Position numbers and translations under genes: made by a program. Under the pieces are notes generated by a model. The model worked only from the letters and a program-made list of their open reading frames with translations, did not search any database and had not been told where the DNA came from. DNA of 64,000 nucleotides from Imbricaverruca yamaguchii (Eukaryota > Arthropoda > Thecostraca > Neoverrucidae). The DNA lies in the NCBI GenBank assembly GCA_034440575.1, contig JAOTOL010001309.1, positions 146,001 to 210,000 of the forward strand, in the 5' to 3' direction. Below, one piece after another: positions 11,772-25,144 of this stretch (position 1 is the stretch's first letter; every line of letters begins with the position of its first letter).

Positions 11772-12523
11772 CGTGCCGTCCGACAGCCGGCCGGCTCTTC
11801 CGCTGCACGTGCCGTCCGACAGCCGGCCGGCTCTTCCGCTGCACGTGCCGTCCGACAGCCGGCCGGCTCTTCTGCTGTGCGTGCCGTCCGACAGCCGACC
11901 GGCTCTTCCACTGTGCGTGCCGTCCGACAGCCGGCCGGCTCTTCTGCTGTGCGTGCCGTCCGACAGCCGGCCGGCTCTTCCACTGTGCGTGCCGTCCGAC
12001 ACAGCCGGCCGGCTCTTCCGCTGTGCGTGCCGTCCGACAGCCGGCCGGCTTGTCCGCTGCGCGTGCCGTCCGACAGCCGGCCGGCTCTTCTGCTGTGCGT
12101 GCCGTCCGACAGCCGGCCGGCTCTTCTGCAACGCGTGCCGTCCGACAGCCGGCCGGCTCTTCCACTGTGCGTGCCGTCCGACAGCCGGCCGGCTCTTCCA
12201 CTGTGCGTGCCGTCCGACAGCCGGCCGGCTCTTCTGCAACGCGTGCCGTCCGACAGCCGGCCGGCTCTTCCACTGTGCGTGCCGTCCGACAGCCGGCCGG
12301 CTCTTCCACTGTGCGTGCCGTCCGACAGCCGGCCGGCTCTTCCACTGTGCGTGCCGTCCGACAGCCGGCCGGCTCTTCTGCAACGCGTGCCGTCCGACAG
12401 CCGGCCGGCTCTTCCACTGTGCGTGCCGTCCGACAGCCGGCCGGCTCTTCCGCTGTGCGTGCCGTCCGACAGCCGGCCGGCTCGTCTGCTGTGCGTGCCG
12501 TCCGACAGCCGGCCGGCTCGTCC
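11772..12523. repeat. 36-bp GC-rich tandem repeat with palindromic core (about 21 copies)
   Basis: The unit reads 'gtgccgtccgacagcc' then 'ggccggctcttccactgtgc', 36 bases in all. Each unit holds the perfect 12-base palindrome AGCCGGCCGGCT. One unit near 11998 has a two-base insertion. Because the period is a multiple of three, frames on both strands stay open for up to 326 codons, giving 12-residue repeats. I treat these frames as by-products. Variation is concentrated in the eight bases after CTCTTC (cactgtgc, cgctgtgc, tgctgtgc, tgcaacgc). Confidence 0.95.
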
Positions 12524-13075
12524 GTCGGGCCTGAACTCACGCGATTAGATCTGGCACATCCTACGAAGCCACTCCTCCGTATAGCTATTGACAATCGCTA
12601 TTCTATACTAACTAGATAACATAATCTTTCAAACGCTTCCCCGGGAAACTTTGTTTTGTTAAGTCATATCGTAGTTACACTTGTAACTCTTTAAACAAAT
12701 TATGTTTAGAACGACACGTACTGGTTGATATATGTGCATCTACACAGATATTGGGTCCTCAATGCATTTCTAGTCACAAATATCTAGCGCACGCCATGAG
12801 CCTAATGAATGATCTGCTTCGAGCAGGGGGTCCAATCCCGAGCTTCCCAGAGTTTCCACCTATGGTGGCGCAATGCGATATCAAAAGTAGAGCTTTGTTT
12901 TATTGTGTAAAGACTGCAGCCTGCCCAACCTTCGGTGAAGCCCGTTCTATAATTGCAGACTTTAACCTGGAAGTCAGCTGGCCAGCCACTCCATTGCGGA
13001 GTTCACCAGCTCTGATATTGTTTAGACCCTCTAAATAATCTCATAAGTACTACTCACCTACGGCTTGCTGCCAAT
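12524..13075. other. Unassigned stretch
   Basis: Mostly AT-rich. A 95-codon frame from 12751 has no recognised motif and no convincing splice context. I see nothing to annotate. Confidence 0.35.
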
Positions 13076-13157
13076 ACTAGCTTATCAGAACAGCTCAACT
13101 CATCAGAACGGCTCTAGTTCTCAGAACGGCTTAACTCATCAGAAAGGCTCTAGTATT
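13076..13157. repeat. Short tandem repeat 'tcagaacggct'
   Basis: Four to five imperfect units of about 16 bases (cagaacagctcaactcat, cagaacggctctagttct and similar) lie in tandem. They make a short repeat of the peptide type HQNGSS in one frame. No function is inferred. Confidence 0.7.
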
Positions 13158-13959
13158 ACCGCTTGGCAAGAAGCATTGGTTTTGCTGCGGGCGGAGGGGT
13201 GCAAGACATGGGCCGTCCAGATATTGCTATATGTTTTATCTCGATGACCTTTGCCTGCCAATAATTATTTTAAAAGCTAATATCCCACCTTTCTCCTCAC
13301 ACAATGCTCGGCAAAGTTCTCCCTGGCACATTCCTGAGGTTTGTGCCCGCAAATGATTCCGTGCATCTCCAGCAGTTACGCTGTGATGTGGGGTTGGAGG
13401 GACAGTCCGCGGGTCTGTAGCTGACATTGACCTGAGAGCAGGGCCGGATCAAGCCATTTTTCTTCGGGGTGCTCGTTTGGAGAGGCGCCATTTCCTCAGT
13501 GGAGCGCCACTGTGGAAGTCCCCGGAGAGACACATTCAGCTAGAAATCTGCTGAGACGGAGTGCACTCAAGCATACTGAAGAGGCGCCTTTTTCTGCCGA
13601 AAGGCAACCATTACCCTGAGGGGGACACCTTTCGCAAACAAACATCGATGAGAGGGGAGTGTGTGAGGGCGGGTGTCGGTCTCGCTATTTCACCGGGGAC
13701 ACATACCAGCAGTGTCCACCCCACCTCCTGTGTTCGTCCCAGGCCCACAGCTGGTACTGGGCCACGGTCTGAGGGTCGCCGGCCGTACGGACGCGAGCGG
13801 GCCGCCGGACAGCTGTCACGTCTGCTCTGAGTCACCATTGCCGCAAGTGTCCTGCGGCGACCGATGGGTGTCCTACTGCCCCGTCATGGCCAGTCGGCCC
13901 AGTCTCCAGTTTGTTTCCGGTCGGCCCAGTCTCCATCGTGTTGCCGGTCCAGTATTGCC
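13158..13959. other. Unassigned stretch
   Basis: No recognisable gene or element. CpG content rises towards the right side, leading into the GC-rich block that follows. Confidence 0.35.
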
Positions 13960-14092
13960 CGTCCAGTACTGCTGGTCCAGTATCCAGTACTGCGTGTTCA
14001 TTGTTCAGCATTGTCGGCCCGGTGTCCGGTATTGTCGTTCCAGTGTCCGATATTGTCGGCTCTGTGCCCAGCATTGTCGGTAGTGTCTAGTG
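13960..14092. repeat. Degenerate 'ccagtattg' tandem repeat
   Basis: Imperfect units of about 15 to 20 bases (ccagtattgcccgtc, ccagtactgctggtc, cggtattgtcgttcc, ccgatattgtcggctc) run in tandem. No coding meaning is supported. Confidence 0.6.
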
Positions 14093-14740
14093 GCGTTGGT
14101 CCAGCGCAGCCGGCACAGTTGGTGTCCCCAGTGCGACAAACGGTGCAGCAGCCAGTGCAGTCGACCTGCGGCTGGGGTCGGTCGTTGATCGGACGCGTCA
14201 CGAGCGGCAGCGGCGGCGGCGGCGGCCTTCGCTCGGCCAGCCGCGCCGCCGCCGGGCTGGGTGGGTGCTCTGCGCCGGCCCGCGCCTCTCCCGGGCGGCC
14301 TCGCGCCCACACCGCCAGCCGTCTGCGCCGCGCCGCCGCCGCGCCGCCGGCGCCGCCGGACCCCTCCCGGATCATGTGCGAAGGAAGAGTGGGCCGCCGC
14401 TGCCACTGCGGTGACCGGCGGGTGGTCGCATCGGCCCCGCCCCGGCCCGCGCCACACCTCGGCCGAGGACGAGGGGCCGTGCGCGGCTACATTCTGCACA
14501 CTGCGGCCGCTCTGGCGCGCGCGCCTTCATCACGCTGTCCGCCGGAGGACTCTGGCGGCCGCCGATCGGCTGATTACTCCGACCATCCGGAAGGCGGCCG
14601 GCGTCGACGGCCCTGGTGGCCAGCCAGATGACTGGCCGATCTTCTCACTAACCGGATCTGGCCCTACGGTCCGCCGGCACACGGCCACACAGGCAGCCGC
14701 GCAGATCGACTGTGACCGCCCGAGACTGGTCGAATAGCTG
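14093..14740. promoter_or_regulatory. CpG-rich island, possible promoter
   Basis: This block is extremely rich in G, C and CpG, with a run of GGC triplets near 14209-14226, and contrasts with the AT-rich flanks. Open frames on both strands are low-complexity Ala/Arg/Pro and not recognised. The composition would suit an unmethylated promoter or 5' exon, but no transcript is visible. It could equally be a GC-rich repeat. Confidence 0.3.
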
Positions 14741-16236
<1,496 letters not shown>

Positions 16237-16505
16237 ACATTATTTTTCGGTGAGTGCCGTAATGGCCGTAATAGCCATCGATGCCGCAATGGCTTCATAT
16301 TTTATGCCTTGGTCAAGGAATGCGCTATGTATACGATGAAGACATCATATTTTCCGTGTTTATGAGCTCAGTGCAATTTTCCAGGTTCCCGTCAACATAT
16401 ATCGTACTATATACTTTCTACCATTTGGGCCTTCCGAATAATCTACATAAAACGACTATCCTTGTTGATTTGTGACGTTTTATTGTCTTCACTGTGTGAT
16501 GATCT

Positions 16506-16507
<2 letters not shown>

Positions 16508-16580
<73 letters not shown>
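16508..16580. repeat. (TA)n microsatellite abutting a LINE 3' tail
   Basis: A nearly pure TA run of about 70 bases ends exactly at the octamer tail of the minus-strand CR1 fragment. It may have grown from that tail or from an AT-rich insertion target. Confidence 0.95.
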
Positions 16581-16582
<2 letters not shown>

Positions 16583-17090
16583 AAGACATAAAGACATCAA
16601 AGATCAGTGCAACTATGAGCTACAAGGACCCTACTTGGATGCACTCGGGACACTCAGCCAGTTGCCCACAAAATCCGTCGATCAGCCCTCCTTGGAGTAC
16701 TGAAAAATAAGCCCTCTATTCTTATAATTATTGTCTATGCTGTTCTTAAAGATGTTCAGTGTGCTGCTACTGACAACGGTCCCTGGCAGCTGGTTCCAGT
16801 GTTCTATTATCCTGTTGGTGAAGAAAGACTGTCTTGGCCTTGTCCTGCTGTTGCCTTGTCCTGCTGAACGATTTCAAAGACCTCGATGAGATCTTCTCTC
16901 AGCCGTCTATATCTAAGTGAAAACATCTTAAATTTCTTCAATATTTCTTCATATGCGAGGTCGATTATACCCTTATCCATTTGTGCAACCTTCTTTTGCA
17001 CGCTTTCTAAAAACCAACAATCTTTTTCACAACTAGGAGACCAAGCTTGGACGCAGTATTCCAAATGTGGCCTGACATATGCACAGTAGA
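16581..17090 (-). mobile_element. 5'-truncated CR1 LINE fragment
   Basis: The minus strand matches the last third of the CR1 ORF2 at 4.5-8.2 kb: LYCAYVRPHLEYCVQAWSPS, then KFKMFSLRYRRLREDL, and the 3' UTR. The tail has the octamer 'tttatgtc' repeated (read as 'gacataaa' on the plus strand). At its 5' end (17.09 kb) it joins directly to the reverse transcriptase of a different LINE in one open frame. The fragment lacks most of the reverse transcriptase and cannot be active. Confidence 0.88.
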
Positions 17091-20000
17091 GCTTGTTGAC
17101 ACTGTCTTGTTGGATGCCGTTTACCTGTTGGAACCATCGCAAGAAGCGCACACCAACACGGACTCGAAACCGACGGTTTGTTAACAAGTTTTGGAAAAAG
17201 ACAGCTGTGGAACCTCGCAGGTCATACTCGCGTAACTTCATAAGAGTTCTATGTCGCAATGTGGAGTCGAAAGCGCCCTCTATGTATAGAAAACAGCCCC
17301 AACATGGCGGCGCTGTGTGAAAGCTGCCCGAATTGCGGTGTCAATTGTGGTTAATGGTGCTTCGTTAAAAAGAAACCATACTGAGCATTTGACAAAACTA
17401 TCTTTAAAACCGCCAGTGGAGCCGAGCAGTGGCGCTCGGATATGCTCTTGATGCGAGACCAAACATCCGTTAGGGGAGTGGAGCGGTTTAGTTCGCCAAC
17501 GTATTTCGTCCAGGATGCTCGCTTGGTTCCGCCGTGCATAAGCCCTGCATTTTCTAAATATTACCAGGTTTGTAATGGCAATCCTGGTATTGCATGTCGA
17601 TATCAGGTATCTGGCTGAGGCGATGCGTATTACGGGAGGGCGATGCAGGGGCAGAAGCAGATATTGAGGGTGGGGGTGAGGTCTGGCTCACCGGAAAAGG
17701 AGAAGGTTCAGGAAGGGAGGAGATGAAAAGGAGGGATTTTGAGGCAGTGGTGGGGAATATGGGAGGCGAGAGGAGGTTGGAGGGCGGATGGGTAATGGGA
17801 GGTGGGGATTTGGAGGTAAGTGACGAGGAGAGTGAGAAGGGGATCGGATCGGATGGAAAGGACCGAGGAGGGCTCTGGGACCGCTGAGCCAGGGTCCATC
17901 CACCACCCTCGGGGACCGAATTGGAGGGTGCCTCAGATGGGCGAGTGGGACGTGTACTGGTACAGGGTGGGACATTGGTCGCCCCGGCGCCTTGTTTGGT
18001 TTGCTGCCCATGTCTGGCGGGCGAAGAAAGGGGCATTCTGAAAGATCGAAGAGGAGTCATTAGTTGTGCAACAAGGTGAGAGACGTTGTTGGACTGCGTG
18101 TCTACGAGAGTAGTTCTAGCTTGTCGGCCGGCCACCTTTGCTGCATAGGTAACCTTGGGATGGATCCTATCGTACAAGTCTCGAGCCTCTCGAAAAAGAC
18201 ACATCTTGGGAATACTTAATCGAAATGATCTCTCTCTCTCCTTCCTATGTGCAGGGCATGCCCTATCGAAAGTGCTATATGCACGCTGGCCCTGACCACA
18301 GTTCACACGCGCCGTGGAGGGCCTCTGAAAATTACGCGCACTGTAGGGGGAGGGGGGATTCCACTCCCATAAGATCTCGGTTCCTATTAAAGATAGAGCA
18401 ACGAAATTCGCAGGGTGGATGGGTATGGTAGTGACATCTGTTGTGTACAAATGTCGTAATCTTAGGTCAATATTTGCAAGGTCAAATGAGGTCAAAATGT
18501 CGAAATGTTCTGGTTTTGCGTGGCTTGGCTTGTCATTTATATGGATCACTGTGATTGTGTTTAAATGCTCTAAAATGGGATGTTTTGGACATTATTAATG
18601 ATGCAATACCGATGCTAGACCCCGTAATTGACCTCAGGTCATCTATATAGCAGCATTTTATCGGGTCATTACCTGACCTAGTTACCGGAAGTGGGCCGCC
18701 CGTCCGACTGCTCTGTTGAGCGGCTGGGCGCAATCGCCTTCGCAAAGAAACGGGTGAAATACATGAATAAAGTATGGAAACGCTTAGGTACACAATGACA
18801 AACAGTAGTTTTCAGGATGTGCAGGGAGTAACATGCAAAGTGACATCAAACGCATGACAGTCATTTGATTCCCCCTCCAGGGCGCGTGTTAACTCACCAA
18901 GGTGATTCAGCAGTGCACTGATCCGTAGCATGCTCCGATGATCCACATCTCCTACATGCGGGTACGGCAGCATTGGGTTGTGTGACCATACTTTTGACAT
19001 CGGAAACACCGCATTGTATGTGGTATAAACCTGACCTTCACAATGATATACCTGACACGGACAAACTCAGGTAATTCCATAGAGCTAAAAGTTAGGATTA
19101 TGTTATCTGTGGGTTGTACTTCCTGGCCTCTCTTCACGATAAATATTCTTGCCTGAATAACTCCATCGTCAGCAAGACCATCAGGAATTTCAGCGTCACT
19201 AATACCTCTTAGGTCAAAATAGTTAATTATGCCCCTTGAGTGGTTTTTCGTTCAGTGTGTTTTCGCAGTCATGGGTATTGCAAACGTCCTTCTCTCCCGC
19301 TGGTCTCTAGCAGAGTACACAAATTCGTTCGCCATCAGTGCTCTTTTCGCCTCCTCTGTGCGCTCGAACTCAATCTCTAAAATACCATCCCTAAGTTTCT
19401 CACATCGCTTGATATATCCAAAACGCTCACAGACGTGTCGTCTCTGAAATGGGGAGAGAGAAGCCAGCTGCCTTGTCCCCTTAGCGGCTGGGAAAACAAT
19501 AATGCGGGGGAAGGAATCCCTGTCGCTCCACCATTCACAGATCGGTTCATTGGCCGGGCTGGTGTTCTGGCCACTATCACGTGGACCAGGGAGGGTTTTT
19601 GTGTTTTGAGTTGACATGCGTTGTTGCTTGTATTCGGCCCCGCGGACGTCCCACCACACTGGGGCCCTACTGGGGGAAGCCTAAGTCCCGCAAGCGGGAG
19701 GACATCAGACACCCGCGAAGTTATACGGGGCAGACGGCGCCTTCTCCCGACCGGGAGAGAGACTCACCACTCCGACCGGGATCCAGCACCACCCACCCCT
19801 TGACCCCAGCCGGCCGGGTCGGCTGACACTGGGACGAAACCCAGGTTCCCGGCCCGAGGCGACTAGCAACTTGACCCATATGGGGTCCAACTGGCCTTCC
19901 CGCCCCTCCGGGATATCTGGACCAAACAGGTGTGTTGGTCCCCTGTCATAACTAGCACCGTGCGATGAAGGACCTCAACCTCCAAAACTCCGTCACGGGT

Positions 20001-20200
20001 GGGACGGGCCGAGGGGGTACGACTACCCCGATACAACTGAGCTGGAGAGCAGGACCGGGGAAGTTGTCCTGCTTGCTCATGATAGGGGGTGTTGGTGTTG
20101 CAAGGCTAGGTGAAGGACATGGACGTTTTAGCTGGGATGGGCATTGAAATGGGAGCGTATGGATGTGAGGACGAGTGAGGCACTCATAGTCTGGCCCCTC
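17091..20200 (-). mobile_element. I-group LINE copy, internally deleted
   Basis: This copy reads leftward and is related to the long element at 39.6-46.3 kb. Its 5' UTR (about 19.65-20.2 kb) matches 39.65-40.2 kb. ORF1 follows from 19617 to about 17554. Nearly all of the endonuclease is missing. What remains at 17.09-17.54 kb is a piece of the connector (ASWTKYVGELNRSTPL) and of the reverse transcriptase (LLTNRRFRVRVGVRFLRWF). The copy ends where the CR1 fragment begins. The 5' end is approximate because similarity fades near 20.17-20.2 kb. Confidence 0.8.
17554..19617 (-). pseudogene. I-group LINE ORF1 (CCHC nucleic-acid-binding protein), broken
   Basis: The first methionine (MSTQNTK) is at 19617. 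The N-terminal part holds ASLSPFQRRHVCERFGYIKR and EFVYSARDQRERRTF. After a stop near 19.25 kb, the next piece (IILTFSSMELPEFVRVRYI) leads into the first CCHC knuckle, CFRCQKYGHTTQCC, at about 18.97-19.05 kb. A later frame (from 18549) carries remains of the third knuckle and FREARDLYDRIHPK, then a long Ser/Pro-rich tail ending near 17554. Order and spacing agree with the 582-codon ORF1 of the copy at 40.2 kb. In intact relatives this protein binds element RNA. This copy has several stops and frameshifts. Confidence 0.75.
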
Positions 20201-22069
20201 GTAGAATCACCGATTGACTGGGATTCAGGGTCCTTAGGGCCCTCAATCACCCCACCGCGTGAAGGTGGTGTCTAGTCGGTGGGGGCGGGCCACATGCAGC
20301 GTGGCCGAGGAGGCTACGGTATTCGAAACCGGGAAGGCCGAGAGCGGTTATGAGCAGTTTTGGGTTATGATGATAAGTACACACGCACACCGAGTGTGTC
20401 CCACTGCTGCCTGCCAGGACGCAACGCTTCGACGAAGGACAGCACAGGTTAAGAAGCTGACGCGAGTGTTTCAGAGTTTTGCTTGTTTAGATCATATATC
20501 TCACACAAAATTCCCAAAGCAAGCCCCTTCTGAACTCTACTTTTGGTTCCATCAACATGTCGCACCGTGACACTTGCCGAGGGACTTGCCTTGCCGAGGG
20601 ACACCTGGCTGATCTGGTCCGACTCATAAAATACTTTTACTTTCACCTTGACTGCGTCCGCCACCCTCAGCAACTTCCTCACGTCACAGACTGTACGTTC
20701 AGGGAGAGTGAGCAGGGAGCACTGGGCACCCAACCACAGTACCACCAGTACCCAGGTGCCACCCCTTGTTTGTGCTCTTCCTGATATTTCACCACCTTCG
20801 CATATTTTCATTTTCGCGAGGAAATAAATGGCTGTGCGAAGGGTTTTACGGTCATCGGAATATGACTGCTACATTGTGGATGTTTCGATCTCCCTGTAAT
20901 TCATAGCGAGGTATAGTTGATAAATCATTTACTACCATTTTAGATATTTCTGCCATTTTTTAACACTTGACCTCACGAGTTTCGAGCTTGCACTCCCATC
21001 ACGTGCTTTTGAACGTCAAAAATTTTGTATTTCAGTAATATATATATATACATATTACATACTAAATACATATTCATACACGCCATGACAAACTAGCGCA
21101 AAAACTGCCATGCATGTCTGATATTGAACGGATATGTACAGTTTTAGGAGAACAATCCCACCTGAGAACAATACTTTTGCTTCGAAAGATAAGATATTGA
21201 ACTTCATTTTCGCACTTTTTCAAATCGCACTGTGACTGTTCCGAAAGGTAAAATAAGTCACGCAAACGTAGGTCACAATGTCACAATTGCAATTATTCCG
21301 GAAAGGAAAACTTGGAAATAGCCAAAAGATGTAGTGGGTCATTATAAGCTCACCGATATATACTTTTGCATGATTCAAACTGTTCTTCATGGAGTGAAAG
21401 ACCTCAAAAGATACCCTTGTTAGGCGACGTATCAAAAATGCCAGAGGCTATACCTTCTTGACCGTTGACCTGATCTTTCGAAGAATCGCGCAGCTGGGTT
21501 CGGTGCATTGGATAAGCCCACACAAATATGTTATCAAAATATAAAGTATTGGATGTTACTTTTGCCCTTCCGCTTGTCGATTCGTGGTGAAATGGGTCAT
21601 TTATCAACTGCGAAAAAATAACATGAGTCGAGTGTTCTGCGGCATGTCATTAATTTCAATCACTATGGCTAGCGATACAACTAAACGTCAGGATGCCAGC
21701 TTGGAAAAATATTAATGGGCCATACAGAGATGTGTTTCCTTTCACAAATACACCTCCACGTCAACACTACGGCTGAAGAGGGTTTTGGACGCGGAATAAC
21801 AAACAGTTACAGTCTTGCAATATTTTGCTCGATATATATTGTTTGCAAAGTAAAACCTACGCTGGAATAATCCCCAGCGATTTTTTTGTGAATTTCAAAA
21901 TAAAATGTGTCCGAATTCTTGCTTGTGTGGCTTTATGGACCACGCTTTGCAGAGCATGTTGCGTGGACTCTAACCACACCAACCGATACATGAATTTAAG
22001 TTCAGCCGCATAATTTTGACCGTGAGCTTAACGTGCCGTCCGTCAATGCATCAATACGGTCGCTCGGTA
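20201..22069. other. Unassigned stretch
   Basis: No gene is recognised. The composition shifts from CpG-rich near the LINE to AT-rich after 20.8 kb. A short TA run is at 21040-21056. Confidence 0.35.
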
Positions 22070-22074
22070 ACTCG

Positions 22075-22218
22075 TCCCTGGCCTTATCGGGCCAGTTACA
22101 AACTGACCTTTCCAGTCGGGGTTTAAATAAGAGCACGTGAAGCGACCAGAATCCTGTCTTGACAGAATTGGGGAGATCAGTGCAGGCCAGCGCTCCAACA
22201 AACTGAGCTACCGGAGCG
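22075..22218 (-). mobile_element. Probable tRNA-derived SINE
   Basis: On the minus strand, 'ggtagctcagtttgttggag' resembles the D-arm and A box of a tRNA promoter. A weak B box (ggtcgcttcac) follows about 60 bases on. The sequence is too diverged and too long to fold as a real tRNA. No target-site duplication was defined, so boundaries are estimates. Confidence 0.45.
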
Positions 22219-23574
22219 GCATACGTTGTTCCGCAGAGTTGCTACTCATGTGCACAACCTAATGGCATGTGATGTGTTACCTGTTCATGTCTGGCTGTCA
22301 CAGACAATTCAACAACTCTTTCTGGATTAGGTCTAACTACCATTGGAAATCGCCGTGGCAATATTAGCGAATGTGCCAGCTCAGTAATGATAGAAAAACA
22401 AAGAAAAAAGGACAATAAATATGAGGATCCAGTTAGATGTACACTATACGGAGGACAGGCAAGCAAAAATATAATGATTGTTGATCTTCTCTGCAGGCTT
22501 TTGGATATGCTTGCTATGTGCACTGTTGCTCTAATGATTGTCCTTTTCGTCTTCGAAACGAAATGATGGGATGATTCAAATCATTATTGGGGTGCTCAAA
22601 AGGAAGTTTGAAGTGACTGGAGCCCTTCCAAAGGCAAAGAAAACGACACCACTGTAAATATATCAAGGTCGACTACCAGCGCCATCCACTATAAGCAAGA
22701 CCGTTATAAACATACGAGGTGGTGTGCTGTTCACCGTAGACGCCATGATTTCTACGGGTTAGCGAATCCTACGAGGGTTTTTGGAGGCACCATTTCACCA
22801 CATCGTTGTTGTTATTATACTTGCCCCCACAACTGCATCGACCATAGTAACGATCAGAAAGTTGCACTTCTAAGCGCATGACGTCTTCGTCTTCCTTTGT
22901 CAACACATTTACGTGAACACGTCTCGCTTGTTGCTTGTCTCGATATCTGCTGAGTTCACTGTCGTAGTTTAAATTATACTTAAGGTCAAAGCAAAATGTG
23001 TTGCTACTCCTATGCCTGACATACAAAATATACCACTTGCACTTGAATTGTGGTAGCCCCGGTTAGGAACGGTATCAGGACGACAGTTCATTCATTATTA
23101 TACCATAATGGACCCTAAATGATCTACGATGGTTGATGCGCCCTAAAACCCAAATCACACACACACACACACATTATGATACCATACTTGGATCACGTAT
23201 CCTAATGGAGGCGGGTAAACAAGTACACGGTTATTTTTATGCTGGACGCACGACGGAAAGGTGAGTTCCACTCAATATTTCCAAAGCCTATCGTAGGCTC
23301 GGCGTAATAAATTGAAACACCTCAACGAAGTTGAAGTTGCATGGATCGAAAGTAATAAATAATAATTAAATAATGAAAATAAACAATGATATAATTCCAT
23401 GGCGCAAGTCCATTTGGTTATGATACGGTTATTTGGCGCTGACAGTGCCGGGCGGCTTACCTTCATTCCTGCCGGGTCTCGCTCCAGTCCAGGTCGACAC
23501 CGGGCCGCGCGACTACCAGACACTGAATGACGGCTGGGTGACCTCGCCGGAGCATTTTAGTGCGCTGGTCAAGT
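22219..23574. other. Unassigned stretch with a LINE-type 3' tail near 23130
   Basis: No gene is recognised. At 23130-23172, 'gttgatgcgccctaaaaccc' followed by a short CA run resembles the 3' tail of the I-group LINE, so a very short truncated insertion may end here. Confidence 0.35.
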
Positions 23575-23880
23575 CATCACTGGGGGTCACTGCCGACTGG
23601 ACGGTCCTCTGATCAGCTCCACTGGTGATCTGGTCTGGCGGTGACTCCACTGGTGATCTGTCGATCTGATGGTAACCACTGATAGTCCGCTAGTCTGGTG
23701 GTGACTCCACTGGTGGTCTGTTGCTCTGGTGGTGACCACTGGTGGTCGACTGGTCTGGTGGTGACTCCACTGGTGGTCTATCTATCTTCAATAGTGGTGA
23801 CCCCCACTGGTGGTCTGGTGCTCTGGTGGTAACCTCCACTGATGGTCTGCTGATTTGGTGGTGACCATGGCCTTCCTCAC
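23575..23880. repeat. Degenerate 'ggtggtgactccactggtgg' tandem repeat
   Basis: About ten imperfect units of 25 to 35 bases repeat 'ggtggtgac', 'ccactggtggtc' and 'tgctctggt'. The minus-strand frame across part of it encodes repeated SPPDQSTTSG and is a by-product. Confidence 0.8.
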
Positions 23881-24212
23881 ACATGTGATTGTTTTGAGTG
23901 AGGTACGGATTCATGTCATCTTGTGATCCCAGAACTGTGCAGTACAGAGGGCGACACCAAATACTTATCCCATTGGGTCGATGTGACTGCTTTTTTCCTC
24001 CTCAGTACATGAGTTCGTGACAACGATTAGCTAGACACCCCAGTGTGTCTGAGCCAAATGCTAAATGCACATTAAATCGGCCGAATGTGAAATAAATATC
24101 GAATCGAGCAATGTGCAGATTTTATGGCCCTTCCTCCAGCACACTTTCTCGGTTCAGGATTTGTATGGCCTTTGTGCCTGATGGGGCATTGCATATACAT
24201 ATGTACTAATAT

Positions 24213-24392
<180 letters not shown>

Positions 24393-24439
24393 GTTTTGGT
24401 GTGTAGAAGAATAATTTGCATATATCATGTGCTCACGGG

Positions 24440-24660
24440 ATAAATAGATAATAAACAGTTGGGTGTGAAGGCTAATGGCTGTCGATCGCTTAAGGCGTAC
24501 AACGCCAGCACTTTCTAACACCGAGTGGTCACTAGCACTGTAACAGTAGAAATTCCAAGCAGCTGGCATGATACTCGAACACGCGATCTTGGGCCGGCGA
24601 GACCAGCTGGCTTCAGCTCCCGAACCAGGAAGTTTCGGCCGGACATAATGCTTCCCAGGT
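24440..24660 (-). mobile_element. Possible tRNA-derived SINE
   Basis: On the minus strand, 'gctgaagccagctggtctcg' followed 13 bases later by 'gcgtgttcgagtatc' resembles tRNA A and B boxes. The downstream part has no recognised family. Boundaries are estimates and no flanking duplication was found. Confidence 0.35.
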
Positions 24661-25139
24661 GGGTGATCAGGGAATCGCGAGGAGGGACGAAGGAAAGATG
24701 AAGGTTAATTGGTCAGGCGCTAATTTCCCGGAACTACGACAGTTATAATGTTTGCAAGACATTCACATTCTCAGCTTCACTGGGTACTACACCCATGAAA
24801 CTGACCGAACAACTGAGCACGTGCTTGTAAGCTCTAGTGGATGTTTACGTGTCATGTGGCATACACAAGGAAGGACATTTGTCGCCAAGCTATCGTTACA
24901 TGACTCACAATTGCAGGATGCGGATACCGTATCGTATCCTTTTCATCGGCACATGTTCTCAAACTTGGCTTCATCAAAAGTCATGTTTACGGCACGAAAT
25001 GGATTGTTTAGGCTTGTTTGTGATAGCGGTTCAGATAGCATTGTCGAGAACGAAAATCCATTTCAGTGTCCTAAGGGTGACTATGCTACTCCTCGAAGTA
25101 TTCCCGACCTTGAAATTCAACTAACGTGCTCTTGAGGCC
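24661..25139. other. Unassigned stretch
   Basis: A 127-codon frame (24752-25135) runs into the next repeat. It has no recognised motif and a second overlapping frame of similar length is also open, so I do not call it a gene. Confidence 0.3.
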
Positions 25140-25144
25140 AGCCA

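Noticed and set aside
11614..12594. 326-codon minus-strand frame of 12-residue repeats
   Set aside because: It is created by a 36-bp satellite whose period is a multiple of three; long frames are open on both strands, and no signal or domain supports a protein.
14005..14631. Arg/Ala/Pro-rich frames in the CpG island
   Set aside because: GC-rich sequence leaves frames open on both strands; no recognised domain or splice context.
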